A stretch of 64,000 nt of DNA from Oscillospiraceae bacterium (GTDB lineage Bacteria > Bacillota > Clostridia > Lachnospirales > Lachnospiraceae), in the NCBI GenBank assembly GCA_021771715.1, contig JAETOO010000003.1, positions 1 to 64,000 of the forward strand, in the 5' to 3' direction. Made by a program: the position numbers and the translations under genes. Position 1 is the first letter of the stretch, and each line of letters starts with the position of its first letter. The notes below the pieces were generated by a model that saw only the letters and a program-made list of their open reading frames with translations, searched no databases and was not told where the DNA came from. Positions 41,569-49,201 of the stretch are shown here, piece after piece.

Positions 41569-42240
41569 ATGACAGAACTGTACTATGTGGAGGATGATCC
41601 GGATATCGCAGGGATTGTGAAAGAATATCTGGAGCAGAAGGGCTGTGAGGTGACGGTATACGGGACGCTTGCCGAGGTCAGGCAGGCTCTGAGGCTGCAT
41701 GTGCCAACCATGATCCTGCTGGACTGGAATATGCCGGACGGCTGCGGAGATGGACTGTGCCGGTGGGTCCGCGGCAGGTGGAAGGATCTGCCGATTGTGT
41801 TTCTGACGGTCCGGGGGGACACGCAGGATATCGTGGCGGGGTTTCAGAGCGGTGCGGACGATTACGTAGTGAAGCCCTTTTCGCTGGAGGTATTGTACTC
41901 CCGGATCCAGGCGCTGCTCCGCAGAGCCGGCAGCGCAGGGGATCCGTGTCTTTCTTGTGACGGGATCAGGCTGGATCAGAGCCGCAGGGTGGTTTCCTGC
42001 GACCTGGAGGAAGTCAATCTGAGTGCGGCAGAGTATCAGCTGCTGCTGTATTTGCTGCAGAACAAGGGTAGAACCGTCACCAGGGAGAAAATCTTAGAGC
42101 AGGTTTGGGATGTAAACGGCAGCTATGTGAATGACAATACCCTGACTGTCACGATAAAGCGTCTCCGCGAAAAATTGCGCCAGCCATCCTGTCTGAAAAC
42201 AGTCAGGAGCGTGGGGTACCGCATGGAGGATACGGTATGA
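41569..42240 (+). CDS. OmpR-family response regulator (BceR-like)
   Basis: This 223-aa regulator has a receiver domain with phospho-acceptor Asp in ILLDWNMPDG and Lys in DYVVKPFS. The C-terminal winged helix has NKGRTVTREKILEQVW and VTIKRLREKL. It is followed by its kinase gene with a 4-base overlap (ATGA) and then by an ABC transporter, the arrangement of BceRS-BceAB peptide-resistance modules. Promoters at 41379 and 43654 share an 11-bp direct repeat that is its likely binding site. ATG 41569 is chosen over GTG 41557 because AGGTGG then forms a ribosome binding site. Confidence 0.9.
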   Translation: MTELYYVEDDPDIAGIVKEYLEQKGCEVTVYGTLAEVRQALRLHVPTMILLDWNMPDGCGDGLCRWVRGRWKDLPIVFLTVRGDTQDIVAGFQSGADDYVVKPFSLEVLYSRIQALLRRAGSAGDPCLSCDGIRLDQSRRVVSCDLEEVNLSAAEYQLLLYLLQNKGRTVTREKILEQVWDVNGSYVNDNTLTVTIKRLREKLRQPSCLKTVRSVGYRMEDTV

Positions 42241-43661
42241 GTGGACGAAAAACAGGTTTGATCACGGTCGGATGGGTCTTGGCGGTGAGTTTGCTTGTAT
42301 CCGCGCTGACTGCTGTCATGGTCTCCCGCTGCTGCAGCCGGTCTTCCTTTGACTTGCTGAATACCATCTGCCAGGCGATAGTAGAGCAGGAGCCGGGGAC
42401 GAGAAAGGTTGTGGCCGCTGTGTTGAAGGAATATGTGAGCGGCGGCACAGACAGGAAGGCGGATGGAGACGTAAGCGAAACGATAGACAGAAATACGGAT
42501 GAAAATTTGAGCGGTAACACAGACAGAAATCCGGATAGGAATATAAGTGAAAATACAGATAGGAGGATAGATGAAAATGTAAGCAGAAGTACGGATGGAA
42601 ATAGGAATGAGAATTTGGACGAAGATACAGACGGAAATGTGACGGAAAATACGGATAGAAATGCGGGAGAAAACACAGAACGAAAGGTGATCGGGACAGC
42701 ACCCGGGGATGTCTTATCCTCTCTCGGATACCAGATCAATGACTTCTCGCCTGTGTCCCACCGGCAGGTTCAGCTTCTTGCGGCGGCAGGTTTTTTGGCG
42801 GGCCTTTCTCTTTTCCTGGCCACCTTCCTCTGTCGAAATAGAGCGGAGGCAAAGCGCATCCGGGCTCTGGCGGATTATCTGGAGCAGGTCAACACGGGAA
42901 AGGCGGCCATTCTCTGCACATCCGGCGAGGATGAGTTCTCGAAGCTGGAGGATGAAATCTACAAGACCGTGACCGTTCTCTACCAGACGAGGGATGCGGC
43001 AGTGCGGGCAAAAAATGATTTCGCGGAGAATCTTGCCAACATTGCGCATCAGATCAAGACGCCGATTACAGCGATCTCGCTGGCGGTTCAGACCATGCAG
43101 CGGGAAGGCGACAGAGAAAAAACGGGCCAGATACAGAGACAGCTGCTCCGGCTCGCCCGGCTGGAGGAGGGGCTGCTGGTGCTTGCCAGGCTGGACGCAG
43201 GCACGTTGTGTTTTCAGAGGGCGGAGACCGATGTCTTTACGCTGCTTGCACTCGCGGCCGACCATCTGCAGGAATTGTTTGCGGAGTCCGGCACGGCTAT
43301 TGAGCTTCCGGAGCTGGGGGAGGCGGCGGTCTGCGTCGATCTGGACTGGACGATGGAGGCCGTGGTCAATCTGATGAAGAACTGCATGGAGCATGGAACG
43401 GGCGGGACCGTTCACTGTACGTACGCGCAGAATCCGCTGTATACAGAAATTGAGATCTGGGATGAGGGGGAGGGCTTTTGCGAGGAGGACCTTCCGCATT
43501 TGTTTGAGCGGTTTTATCGCGGGAAGCGCGGCGCCAAGAGCGGCATAGGGATCGGGCTGTCCCTGGCGAGGGAGATCATCGAGCGGCAAAACGGGACGAT
43601 ACGGGCAAAGAACAGGCCGGACGGCGGAGCCTGTTTTGAGGTCCGGTTTTACAGTCACTGA
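42237..43661 (+). CDS. Sensor histidine kinase (BceS-like position) with repeat-rich extracytoplasmic loop
   Basis: This 474-aa kinase has two membrane helices, about residues 8-27 and 182-200. Between them lies a loop of degenerate 12-residue repeats (NTDRNPDRNISE-type). The kinase core has the phospho-acceptor in NIAHQIKTPITAISL, N-box NLMKNCMEHG, DEGEGF and GIGIGLSLA. Classic BceS kinases have almost no extracellular loop and sense through the BceB permease, so this loop is atypical. It overlaps the regulator gene by four bases. Confidence 0.88.
   Translation: MSGRKTGLITVGWVLAVSLLVSALTAVMVSRCCSRSSFDLLNTICQAIVEQEPGTRKVVAAVLKEYVSGGTDRKADGDVSETIDRNTDENLSGNTDRNPDRNISENTDRRIDENVSRSTDGNRNENLDEDTDGNVTENTDRNAGENTERKVIGTAPGDVLSSLGYQINDFSPVSHRQVQLLAAAGFLAGLSLFLATFLCRNRAEAKRIRALADYLEQVNTGKAAILCTSGEDEFSKLEDEIYKTVTVLYQTRDAAVRAKNDFAENLANIAHQIKTPITAISLAVQTMQREGDREKTGQIQRQLLRLARLEEGLLVLARLDAGTLCFQRAETDVFTLLALAADHLQELFAESGTAIELPELGEAAVCVDLDWTMEAVVNLMKNCMEHGTGGTVHCTYAQNPLYTEIEIWDEGEGFCEEDLPHLFERFYRGKRGAKSGIGIGLSLAREIIERQNGTIRAKNRPDGGACFEVRFYSH
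42450..42690 (+). repeat. Degenerate 36-bp repeats in the sensor kinase gene
   Basis: About six in-frame units encode a 12-residue pattern of the form T-D-R-N-x-D-x-N-x-S-E-N. They lie wholly in the extracytoplasmic loop. Confidence 0.75.
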
Positions 43662-43685
43662 GCTGTCACTTTCGTCTGTTATAAT
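43654..43685 (+). promoter_or_regulatory. Response-regulator promoter B (ABC transporter genes)
   Basis: Half-sites GTCAC (43654) and GTCAC (43665) are 11 bp apart, and TATAAT begins at 43680, 26 bases from the first half-site. Apart from the direct repeat, TCTGYTAYAAT is also shared with promoter A. The site overlaps the 3' end of the kinase gene. Confidence 0.62.
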
Positions 43686-43722
43686 GGAGCTGACAAATTA
43701 CAGAACAGGAGGGCACAGACAA

Positions 43723-44403
43723 ATGCATAGTTTGACATGTGAGAAGGTTCGAAAGGTGTATGGCTCCGGGGATGGGCAGGTCGTGGCGCTGGACGGGATT
43801 GATCTGACCGTGGATAAGGGGGAATTTGTGGCGATCACGGGAGCGTCCGGCTCCGGCAAATCGACGTTGCTGCACATTTTGGGAACGGTCGATAAGCCGA
43901 CGAGCGGAAAGGTCACGGTAGACGGGACAGACCTTTCCGGCCTGAATCCGACGCAGGCCGCGATCTTCCGCCGCAGAAAGGTCGGGCTGGTCTATCAGTT
44001 TTACAACCTGATTCCCACGCTCACGGTGCGGAAAAACATCCTCATGCCGCTCGCACTTGACAGGAAGAAGCCGCCCAAAGAGCTGTTTGACGAGATTGTC
44101 CGCAGCCTGGGGATTTCGGAGCGGCTGGAGGCGATGCCCAATCAGCTCTCAGGCGGACAGCAGCAGAGAGTCGCCATCGCGCGCTCCCTGATCTACCGCC
44201 CGGCGCTTCTGCTGGCGGACGAGCCGACCGGGAACCTGGATCAGAAAAATTCCAGGGAGATCATGGACCTGCTGAAGCTGTCGAACCGCAACCTGGATCA
44301 GACGATTCTGCTCATCACCCACGATGAGAAGGTGGCGCTGGAGGCGGACCGTATCATAGCGATCGAGGATGGGCGCATCATCCGGGACGAGCGGAGGAGG
44401 TAG
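43723..44403 (+). CDS. ABC transporter ATPase, BceA/MacB type
   Basis: This 226-aa ATPase has Walker A GASGSGKST, Q-loop LVYQFYNLIPTLTV, signature LSGGQQQRVAIARSL, Walker B LLLADEPTGNLD and the H-loop ITHDE. This is the LolD/MacB/BceA subfamily that drives mechanotransmission rather than classic transport. It is encoded five bases before the large FtsX-domain permease. ATG 43723 follows ACAGGAGGGCACAG. Confidence 0.92.
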   Translation: MHSLTCEKVRKVYGSGDGQVVALDGIDLTVDKGEFVAITGASGSGKSTLLHILGTVDKPTSGKVTVDGTDLSGLNPTQAAIFRRRKVGLVYQFYNLIPTLTVRKNILMPLALDRKKPPKELFDEIVRSLGISERLEAMPNQLSGGQQQRVAIARSLIYRPALLLADEPTGNLDQKNSREIMDLLKLSNRNLDQTILLITHDEKVALEADRIIAIEDGRIIRDERRR

Positions 44404-44408
44404 CGGGT

Positions 44409-46619
44409 ATGTGGAAGGACTATTCGGCAGGCTATTTGAAAAACAACCGTTCCTCCGGCCTCTCTGTCACAGTGGCTGCGTTTCTCTCGGCGCTGCTGTT
44501 GTCGCTGCTGTGCGGACTGTTTTACAATCTGTGGCGGTATGAGGTGGAGCGGATCGAGCTGGAGGAGGGCGGCTGGCAGAGCAGGATCAGCGGGGAGCTG
44601 ACAGAGGAAGACGTGGAGCTGATCCGGAATTTTGCAAATGTAAAAGAAGTTGTGATGGAGCAGGGGGAGGACCGCGCGGGAATGACGGTGGATCTCTATT
44701 TTGACGATATGCGGGCCGTCCTCGCCGACACGCCGCAGATCGCGGAGGCGGTGGGAAGTTCGCCGGAGGCCGTTTCTTACCATTATGGGCTTCTGGCCAT
44801 GTACCTGATCCGCAGCCCGCAGGATACGGCGCCGAGGCTGATTTTCCCGCTGTTTCTGCTGATCACGGGCATCGCGTCGCTCTCTCTGATTATCATCATC
44901 CACAATTCCTTTGCGGTGTCCATGCATGCGAGGATGCACCAGTTTGGCATTTTTTCCAGCATCGGGGCGACTCCGAAGCAGATCCGGACGTGTCTTCTGC
45001 AGGAGGCGGCCGCGCTGTGTGCCGTGCCAGTTCTGGCCGGAAACGTGCTGGGAATCCTGGCGACCAGTGTGCTGATCAGGCTGTCGAATGCGCTGCTGGG
45101 GAGCGATGTGCCGGGCCGGCATGAGGCGGTGTTCGGGTATCATCCGCTGGTCCTGGGGCTGACCTTGCTGATCACGGTTGTGACGGTGTGGATCTCTGCG
45201 TGGCTTCCGGCCAGAAAGCTTGGCAGACTGACCTCTCTCGAGGCGATCAAAAACACCGGAGAGCTGCAGCTGAAGCGCAGAAAACGATCGTCGGTGCTGA
45301 AGCTGCTGTTCGGCGTGGAGGGAGAGCTGGCGGGAAACGCGCTGAAGGCGCAGCGGAAAGCTCTGCGGACGTCCTCGCTGTCTCTGGTGTTCTCGTTTCT
45401 GGCCTTCACTCTCATGCAGTGCTTTTTTACCCTCTCGGACATCAGCACGAGAGAAACGTACTTCGAGCGGTATCAGGATGCCTGGGATGTCATGGTCACG
45501 GTGAAGAATGCAGAGGTGGACGTTTTTGAGGAGACGGGGCGGCTTCAGGGGCTTCCCGGCGTGGAAAGCGCCGTCGTGTACCAGAAGGCAAAGGCGAAAA
45601 CGATCGTTTCAGAGGAGGAGCTGAGTGAGGAGGTGAAATCCGTGGGCGGCTTTTCCCATGCGTCCGGCAGCGATGTGACGCAGACAGAGGCAGGGTGGAT
45701 GGTAAACGCGCCGATCGTGATCTTGGACGATGCGAGCTTTCTGGCTTACTGCGGGCAGATCGGAGCCGCGCCGCAGCTGGACGGGGCGGTGATCCGGAAC
45801 CAGATCCGGGATGTGACGAATCCGGATTTCCGGCATCCACGGTATATGCCTTATATAAAAGAAGAAAAAACTGCGCGCACGCTCCTGCAGACCGGCAGCA
45901 AGGAGAAGACGGCGTCAATCCCCATCCTGGCTTACACGGATGAGGTACCCGTTCTGAGGGAGGAGTACGCGACGCTCGACTATTATGAGCTGGTGCATTT
46001 TATCCCGGCGTCTCTGTGGCAGGAGATCAAGGGACAGATCGCGGGCTGTGAGGCGGACGTGTACATCCGCATTCTGGGAAAAGAAGGGGCGACGCTGGAG
46101 GAGCTTGAGACATTGCAGCGAGAGGCGGTCCGGCTTGTCAGCCAGAACTACGCGGCGGAGAGTGAGAACCGCATGCAGGAATATGAGACAAACGAGAAGC
46201 AGATCCGGGGCATGATGGTGATTCTGGGCGGTTTCTGCGTGCTGCTTGCGCTCATCGGCATCGGAAACGTGTTCTCCAACACGATGGGGTTTGTCCGCCA
46301 GAGAAAGCGGGAGTTTGCGCGCTATATGTCGGTCGGGATGACCGCGGCGGAGATCCGGAAACTGTTCTGGATCGAGGCGCTGGTGATCGCAGGGCGGCCG
46401 TTTCTGGTCACGCTGCCGCTGGCCGTTCTCGCGACGGGGTACATGCTTCAGGCGAGCTACGTCGAGCCGGGACTCTTTCTCGCCGAGGCGCCGCTCGTCA
46501 CGGTTGGCTGCTTTCTGCTGGCTATCCTTGGGACAGTGGCTCTGGCCTACTATCTTGGCTGGCGGAAGGTGCGGGATATCAATCTGGCGGAGGTCCTGCG
46601 GGATGACACGATGATGTAG
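44409..46619 (+). CDS. FtsX-domain ABC permease, BceB-like
   Basis: This 736-aa membrane protein has ten predicted helices: one near the N-terminus, three around residues 145-270, two to three around 320-350, and three in the C-terminal FtsX domain. A large extracytoplasmic domain lies between the two FtsX units (about 350-600). BceB permeases use this domain to recognise peptide antibiotic-lipid II complexes and to signal to the kinase. The inducing compound cannot be read from sequence. It is the last gene of the module; a terminator follows 20 bases later. Confidence 0.87.
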   Translation: MWKDYSAGYLKNNRSSGLSVTVAAFLSALLLSLLCGLFYNLWRYEVERIELEEGGWQSRISGELTEEDVELIRNFANVKEVVMEQGEDRAGMTVDLYFDDMRAVLADTPQIAEAVGSSPEAVSYHYGLLAMYLIRSPQDTAPRLIFPLFLLITGIASLSLIIIIHNSFAVSMHARMHQFGIFSSIGATPKQIRTCLLQEAAALCAVPVLAGNVLGILATSVLIRLSNALLGSDVPGRHEAVFGYHPLVLGLTLLITVVTVWISAWLPARKLGRLTSLEAIKNTGELQLKRRKRSSVLKLLFGVEGELAGNALKAQRKALRTSSLSLVFSFLAFTLMQCFFTLSDISTRETYFERYQDAWDVMVTVKNAEVDVFEETGRLQGLPGVESAVVYQKAKAKTIVSEEELSEEVKSVGGFSHASGSDVTQTEAGWMVNAPIVILDDASFLAYCGQIGAAPQLDGAVIRNQIRDVTNPDFRHPRYMPYIKEEKTARTLLQTGSKEKTASIPILAYTDEVPVLREEYATLDYYELVHFIPASLWQEIKGQIAGCEADVYIRILGKEGATLEELETLQREAVRLVSQNYAAESENRMQEYETNEKQIRGMMVILGGFCVLLALIGIGNVFSNTMGFVRQRKREFARYMSVGMTAAEIRKLFWIEALVIAGRPFLVTLPLAVLATGYMLQASYVEPGLFLAEAPLVTVGCFLLAILGTVALAYYLGWRKVRDINLAEVLRDDTMM

Positions 46620-46639
46620 GGAGCGTGCTTCAGCTATCA

Positions 46640-46682
46640 GGGGAATCGCAGCGGCCTGAGCTGTGATTCCCCTTGCGTTTTT
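46640..46682 (+). terminator. Terminator of the BceRSAB-like module
   Basis: GGGGAATC (46640-46647) pairs with GATTCCCC (46665-46672), with inner GCAGC/GCTGT pairing. TTGCGTTTTT follows. Confidence 0.75.
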
Positions 46683-46766
46683 GGCGGAAGGTGCGATAAT
46701 AGTAGAAAAATCTGTATCTGCGTTACGCGGTCTAAAGGTTAGAGAAAGCGGCAAAGAGGGAACTGT

Positions 46767-47258
46767 ATGAATGGAAAATTGCGGAATATGACTTCGATTT
46801 ATCTGCTGAGAGAGGATCAGATGTTACTGTTGTACAGGCAAGGCGGCAAGGTAGTCAACCATGTTTGGGTCGGCTCCGCAGGAGGACATTTTGAGAAGGA
46901 TGAGTTGAATGATGCAAAAGCATGTGTTCTGCGGGAAATGAGAGAAGAGATCGGAATTGGAGCAGATGATATTACATCATTGTCGCTGCGCTACGTCACG
47001 CTGAGAAGAACCGGGGGAGAAATCAGGCAGAACTACTATTTTTTCGCCAATTTAAAGGACACCGTTGACGGGCATATCACTTCAAATGAAGGCATATGTA
47101 AATGGTTTTCCATAGGAGAAATAGAGAAGCTTGAAATGCCGTATACAGCCAAGTATGTCGTGAAACATTATTGCGAGATTGGAAGATTTACATCTGAGCT
47201 GTATGCCGGCATTTCAAACGGGGATAAGGTTGAATTTGTGACAATGCCTGAAATTTAG
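46767..47258 (+). CDS. Nudix hydrolase
   Basis: This 163-aa protein has a Nudix box ending in LREMREEIGI. The first half, GGHFEKDELNDAKACV, is two residues longer than the canonical GX5EX7RE spacing, which marks a variant subfamily. Nudix enzymes cleave nucleoside diphosphates linked to another moiety. The substrate is unknown. Its codon use seems more AT-rich than that of its neighbours. It converges on the MATE gene. Confidence 0.82.
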   Translation: MNGKLRNMTSIYLLREDQMLLLYRQGGKVVNHVWVGSAGGHFEKDELNDAKACVLREMREEIGIGADDITSLSLRYVTLRRTGGEIRQNYYFFANLKDTVDGHITSNEGICKWFSIGEIEKLEMPYTAKYVVKHYCEIGRFTSELYAGISNGDKVEFVTMPEI

Positions 47259-47300
47259 TGACACGGATGCGAAAACGGTGCATCATAAAAGTTCAGCTGA

Positions 47301-48671
47301 TCAGGCCATTGCCCCTGATTTTTTAAAGATTCTCCCAAGCATCCACACCGCCGCGACTGCGAGCACAAGCTCGGCCACAGGCTGCGCGTACGCCAGCCCG
47401 TACAGTGGGAAAAGGAGATTCAGCAGGATCAAGGCCGGGATCTCCAGCACAATCTTGCGCATGACGGCAAAGACGAGCGAATATTTTCCCATGCCGAGCG
47501 CCTGAAATACGCCCACCGCCAGAAAATCAAGGAACAGTAGCGGCTGCGCCAGGCAGAAGCCGCGCAGGAATCTTGTCCCGTAGGCGATGACCTCGTGATT
47601 GTCCATGAAGGCACGGATGATTGTGCCTGCACCTGCGGAATATACGATACAGACCAGAACGGTGACCGGCAGCATTAGCTTGACCGCGAAGAGAATCGCA
47701 TCCTTCATTCGTTTCTGTTTTCCGTTGGTATAGGTATAGCCCACGAGCGGCATGATTCCCTGTGTAAATCCGAGCGCAATCTGCATCGGAATCATGTTGA
47801 TCTTCTGCGCAATCCCCATTGCGGCGACAGCGTCCGCTCCGTACCCGGACGTGAAATTGTTGAGGAGCGTCATCCCGGTCACATTCAGCAGATTCTGAAT
47901 CGAGGCCGGAATACCGACGCTGCATACGCCTGCCACGATATCCCTTCGAAAACTGAATTTTTTCGGGCTGATGCAGACGAACGTCCGGCCTTTCTTCGCG
48001 CGCAGCAGCACAAAGAAGTACAGGCATGCCACACAATTTGAGAGAAAGGTTGCAAGCCCTGCGCCGGCCGCGCCCATATTGAGTCCCCAAGGCAGGATGA
48101 AGATGGGATCAAGGACAATGTTCAGCAGGCATCCGCTCATCGTGCCGATGCTTGCGTGAAGCGATGAGCCTTCCGAGCGCACGAGATATGCCATGACGAC
48201 ATTTAGAATCGCCGGAGCCGCACCACAGAATACCGTCCACAGCAGGTACTGTCTCGTCGCATCCAGAGTCACTTCATCCGCCCCCAGCAGCTGCAGAAGC
48301 GGGCCCTGAAAGGCAATGCACAGGGCAGAGAACAGCAGGCCGCAGAACAAGGAGCAGTAAAATCCGAAGGCAGAGCTTCTGTAAACCGTCTCATAATCTC
48401 GCCTGCCAAGCGCGCGGCTCATCATGCTCGACGCCCCGACCCCAAACAGGTTGTTCACCGCATTGAATGCCAGCAGCACCGGGGCAGCCAGCGTCACAGC
48501 CGCGTTTTGTACCGGATCCGCGAGCATCCCGACGAAATACGTGTCCGCCAGATTGTACAGTACCATCACGAGGGAACTCAAAATCGTCGGCACCGCGAGC
48601 TTCGCGACCGCCTGCGGAATCGGCATCCGTTCAAACAATTCTGTCTTCTCATTGTCAGCCAAAAAAATCAC
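47301..48671 (-). CDS. MATE-family multidrug/cation efflux transporter
   Basis: This 456-aa membrane protein has about twelve helices in two MatE halves. Typical blocks are LVMVLYNLADTYFVGML near the N-terminus and GIAQKINMIPMQIALGF in the second half. MATE pumps export cationic drugs or metabolites with Na+ or H+ gradients. The open frame begins at a GTG (48671); a TTG three codons later (48662) has AGGAG eight bases upstream and may be the real start. It is monocistronic. Confidence 0.9.
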   Translation of the reverse strand: MIFLADNEKTELFERMPIPQAVAKLAVPTILSSLVMVLYNLADTYFVGMLADPVQNAAVTLAAPVLLAFNAVNNLFGVGASSMMSRALGRRDYETVYRSSAFGFYCSLFCGLLFSALCIAFQGPLLQLLGADEVTLDATRQYLLWTVFCGAAPAILNVVMAYLVRSEGSSLHASIGTMSGCLLNIVLDPIFILPWGLNMGAAGAGLATFLSNCVACLYFFVLLRAKKGRTFVCISPKKFSFRRDIVAGVCSVGIPASIQNLLNVTGMTLLNNFTSGYGADAVAAMGIAQKINMIPMQIALGFTQGIMPLVGYTYTNGKQKRMKDAILFAVKLMLPVTVLVCIVYSAGAGTIIRAFMDNHEVIAYGTRFLRGFCLAQPLLFLDFLAVGVFQALGMGKYSLVFAVMRKIVLEIPALILLNLLFPLYGLAYAQPVAELVLAVAAVWMLGRIFKKSGAMA

Positions 48672-48958
48672 TCCTGTCTCAAAGTATTTTTTCGAAGACG
48701 GAGCAGCAAGTAATCAGCCTGCATTCCGCCTCGATTCTCTCTGTAAAAACGTATGTTAAGTACTCTAGCACACCTTTTCCCGTTTGTAAATTGCATTTTT
48801 CGATGCCGGAAGGCGGCTTCGGACGGCATGTGTTACGGTTTGGCTAATGGCCGAACGGTGACGGAATCTGCCCATTTAAAGTGGCCTGCGGCGGGAAGCA
48901 AAGTCTTTCTTAGTTGAATTGATACGCTCTCACGGACTTTGCAGCGGGATGCAAGCCT

Positions 48959-49032
48959 TGGCTGAACGGTAAGGAATGGATCGAAACGGAAATGCTGGCT
49001 GAACGGTAAGGAATAGATCGAAACGGAAATGC
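48959..49032. repeat. 37-bp tandem duplication upstream of the kinase gene
   Basis: Units 48959-48995 and 48996-49032 differ at one base and begin TGGCTGAACGGTAAGGAAT. The 530-bp gap between the MATE and kinase genes otherwise holds an 8-bp inverted pair (GCAAAGTC and GACTTTGC, about 48898 and 48938) and an AT-rich block at 49090-49150. Confidence 0.88.
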
Positions 49033-49151
49033 TGGCGGATTTGGTTCTGGGTTTGTCATTGCTTCGTCTCGTTGTCTGTTCTGTCTCTAATTAGATCACA
49101 TAATAATGGAAATTCATTAAAAATATTTATAAACATTTTATAATATTTATA

Positions 49152-49180
49152 TTGACTATTGTACAGGGATTCGATATAGT
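49152..49180 (+). promoter_or_regulatory. Promoter of the Ser/Thr kinase gene
   Basis: TTGACT (49152-49157) and TATAGT (49175-49180) are spaced by 17 bases, with an AT-rich UP-like region upstream. The predicted transcription start is close to the first ATG at 49202. Confidence 0.7.
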
Positions 49181-49201
49181 TTGTTTATGGTTTGATATTA
49201 T

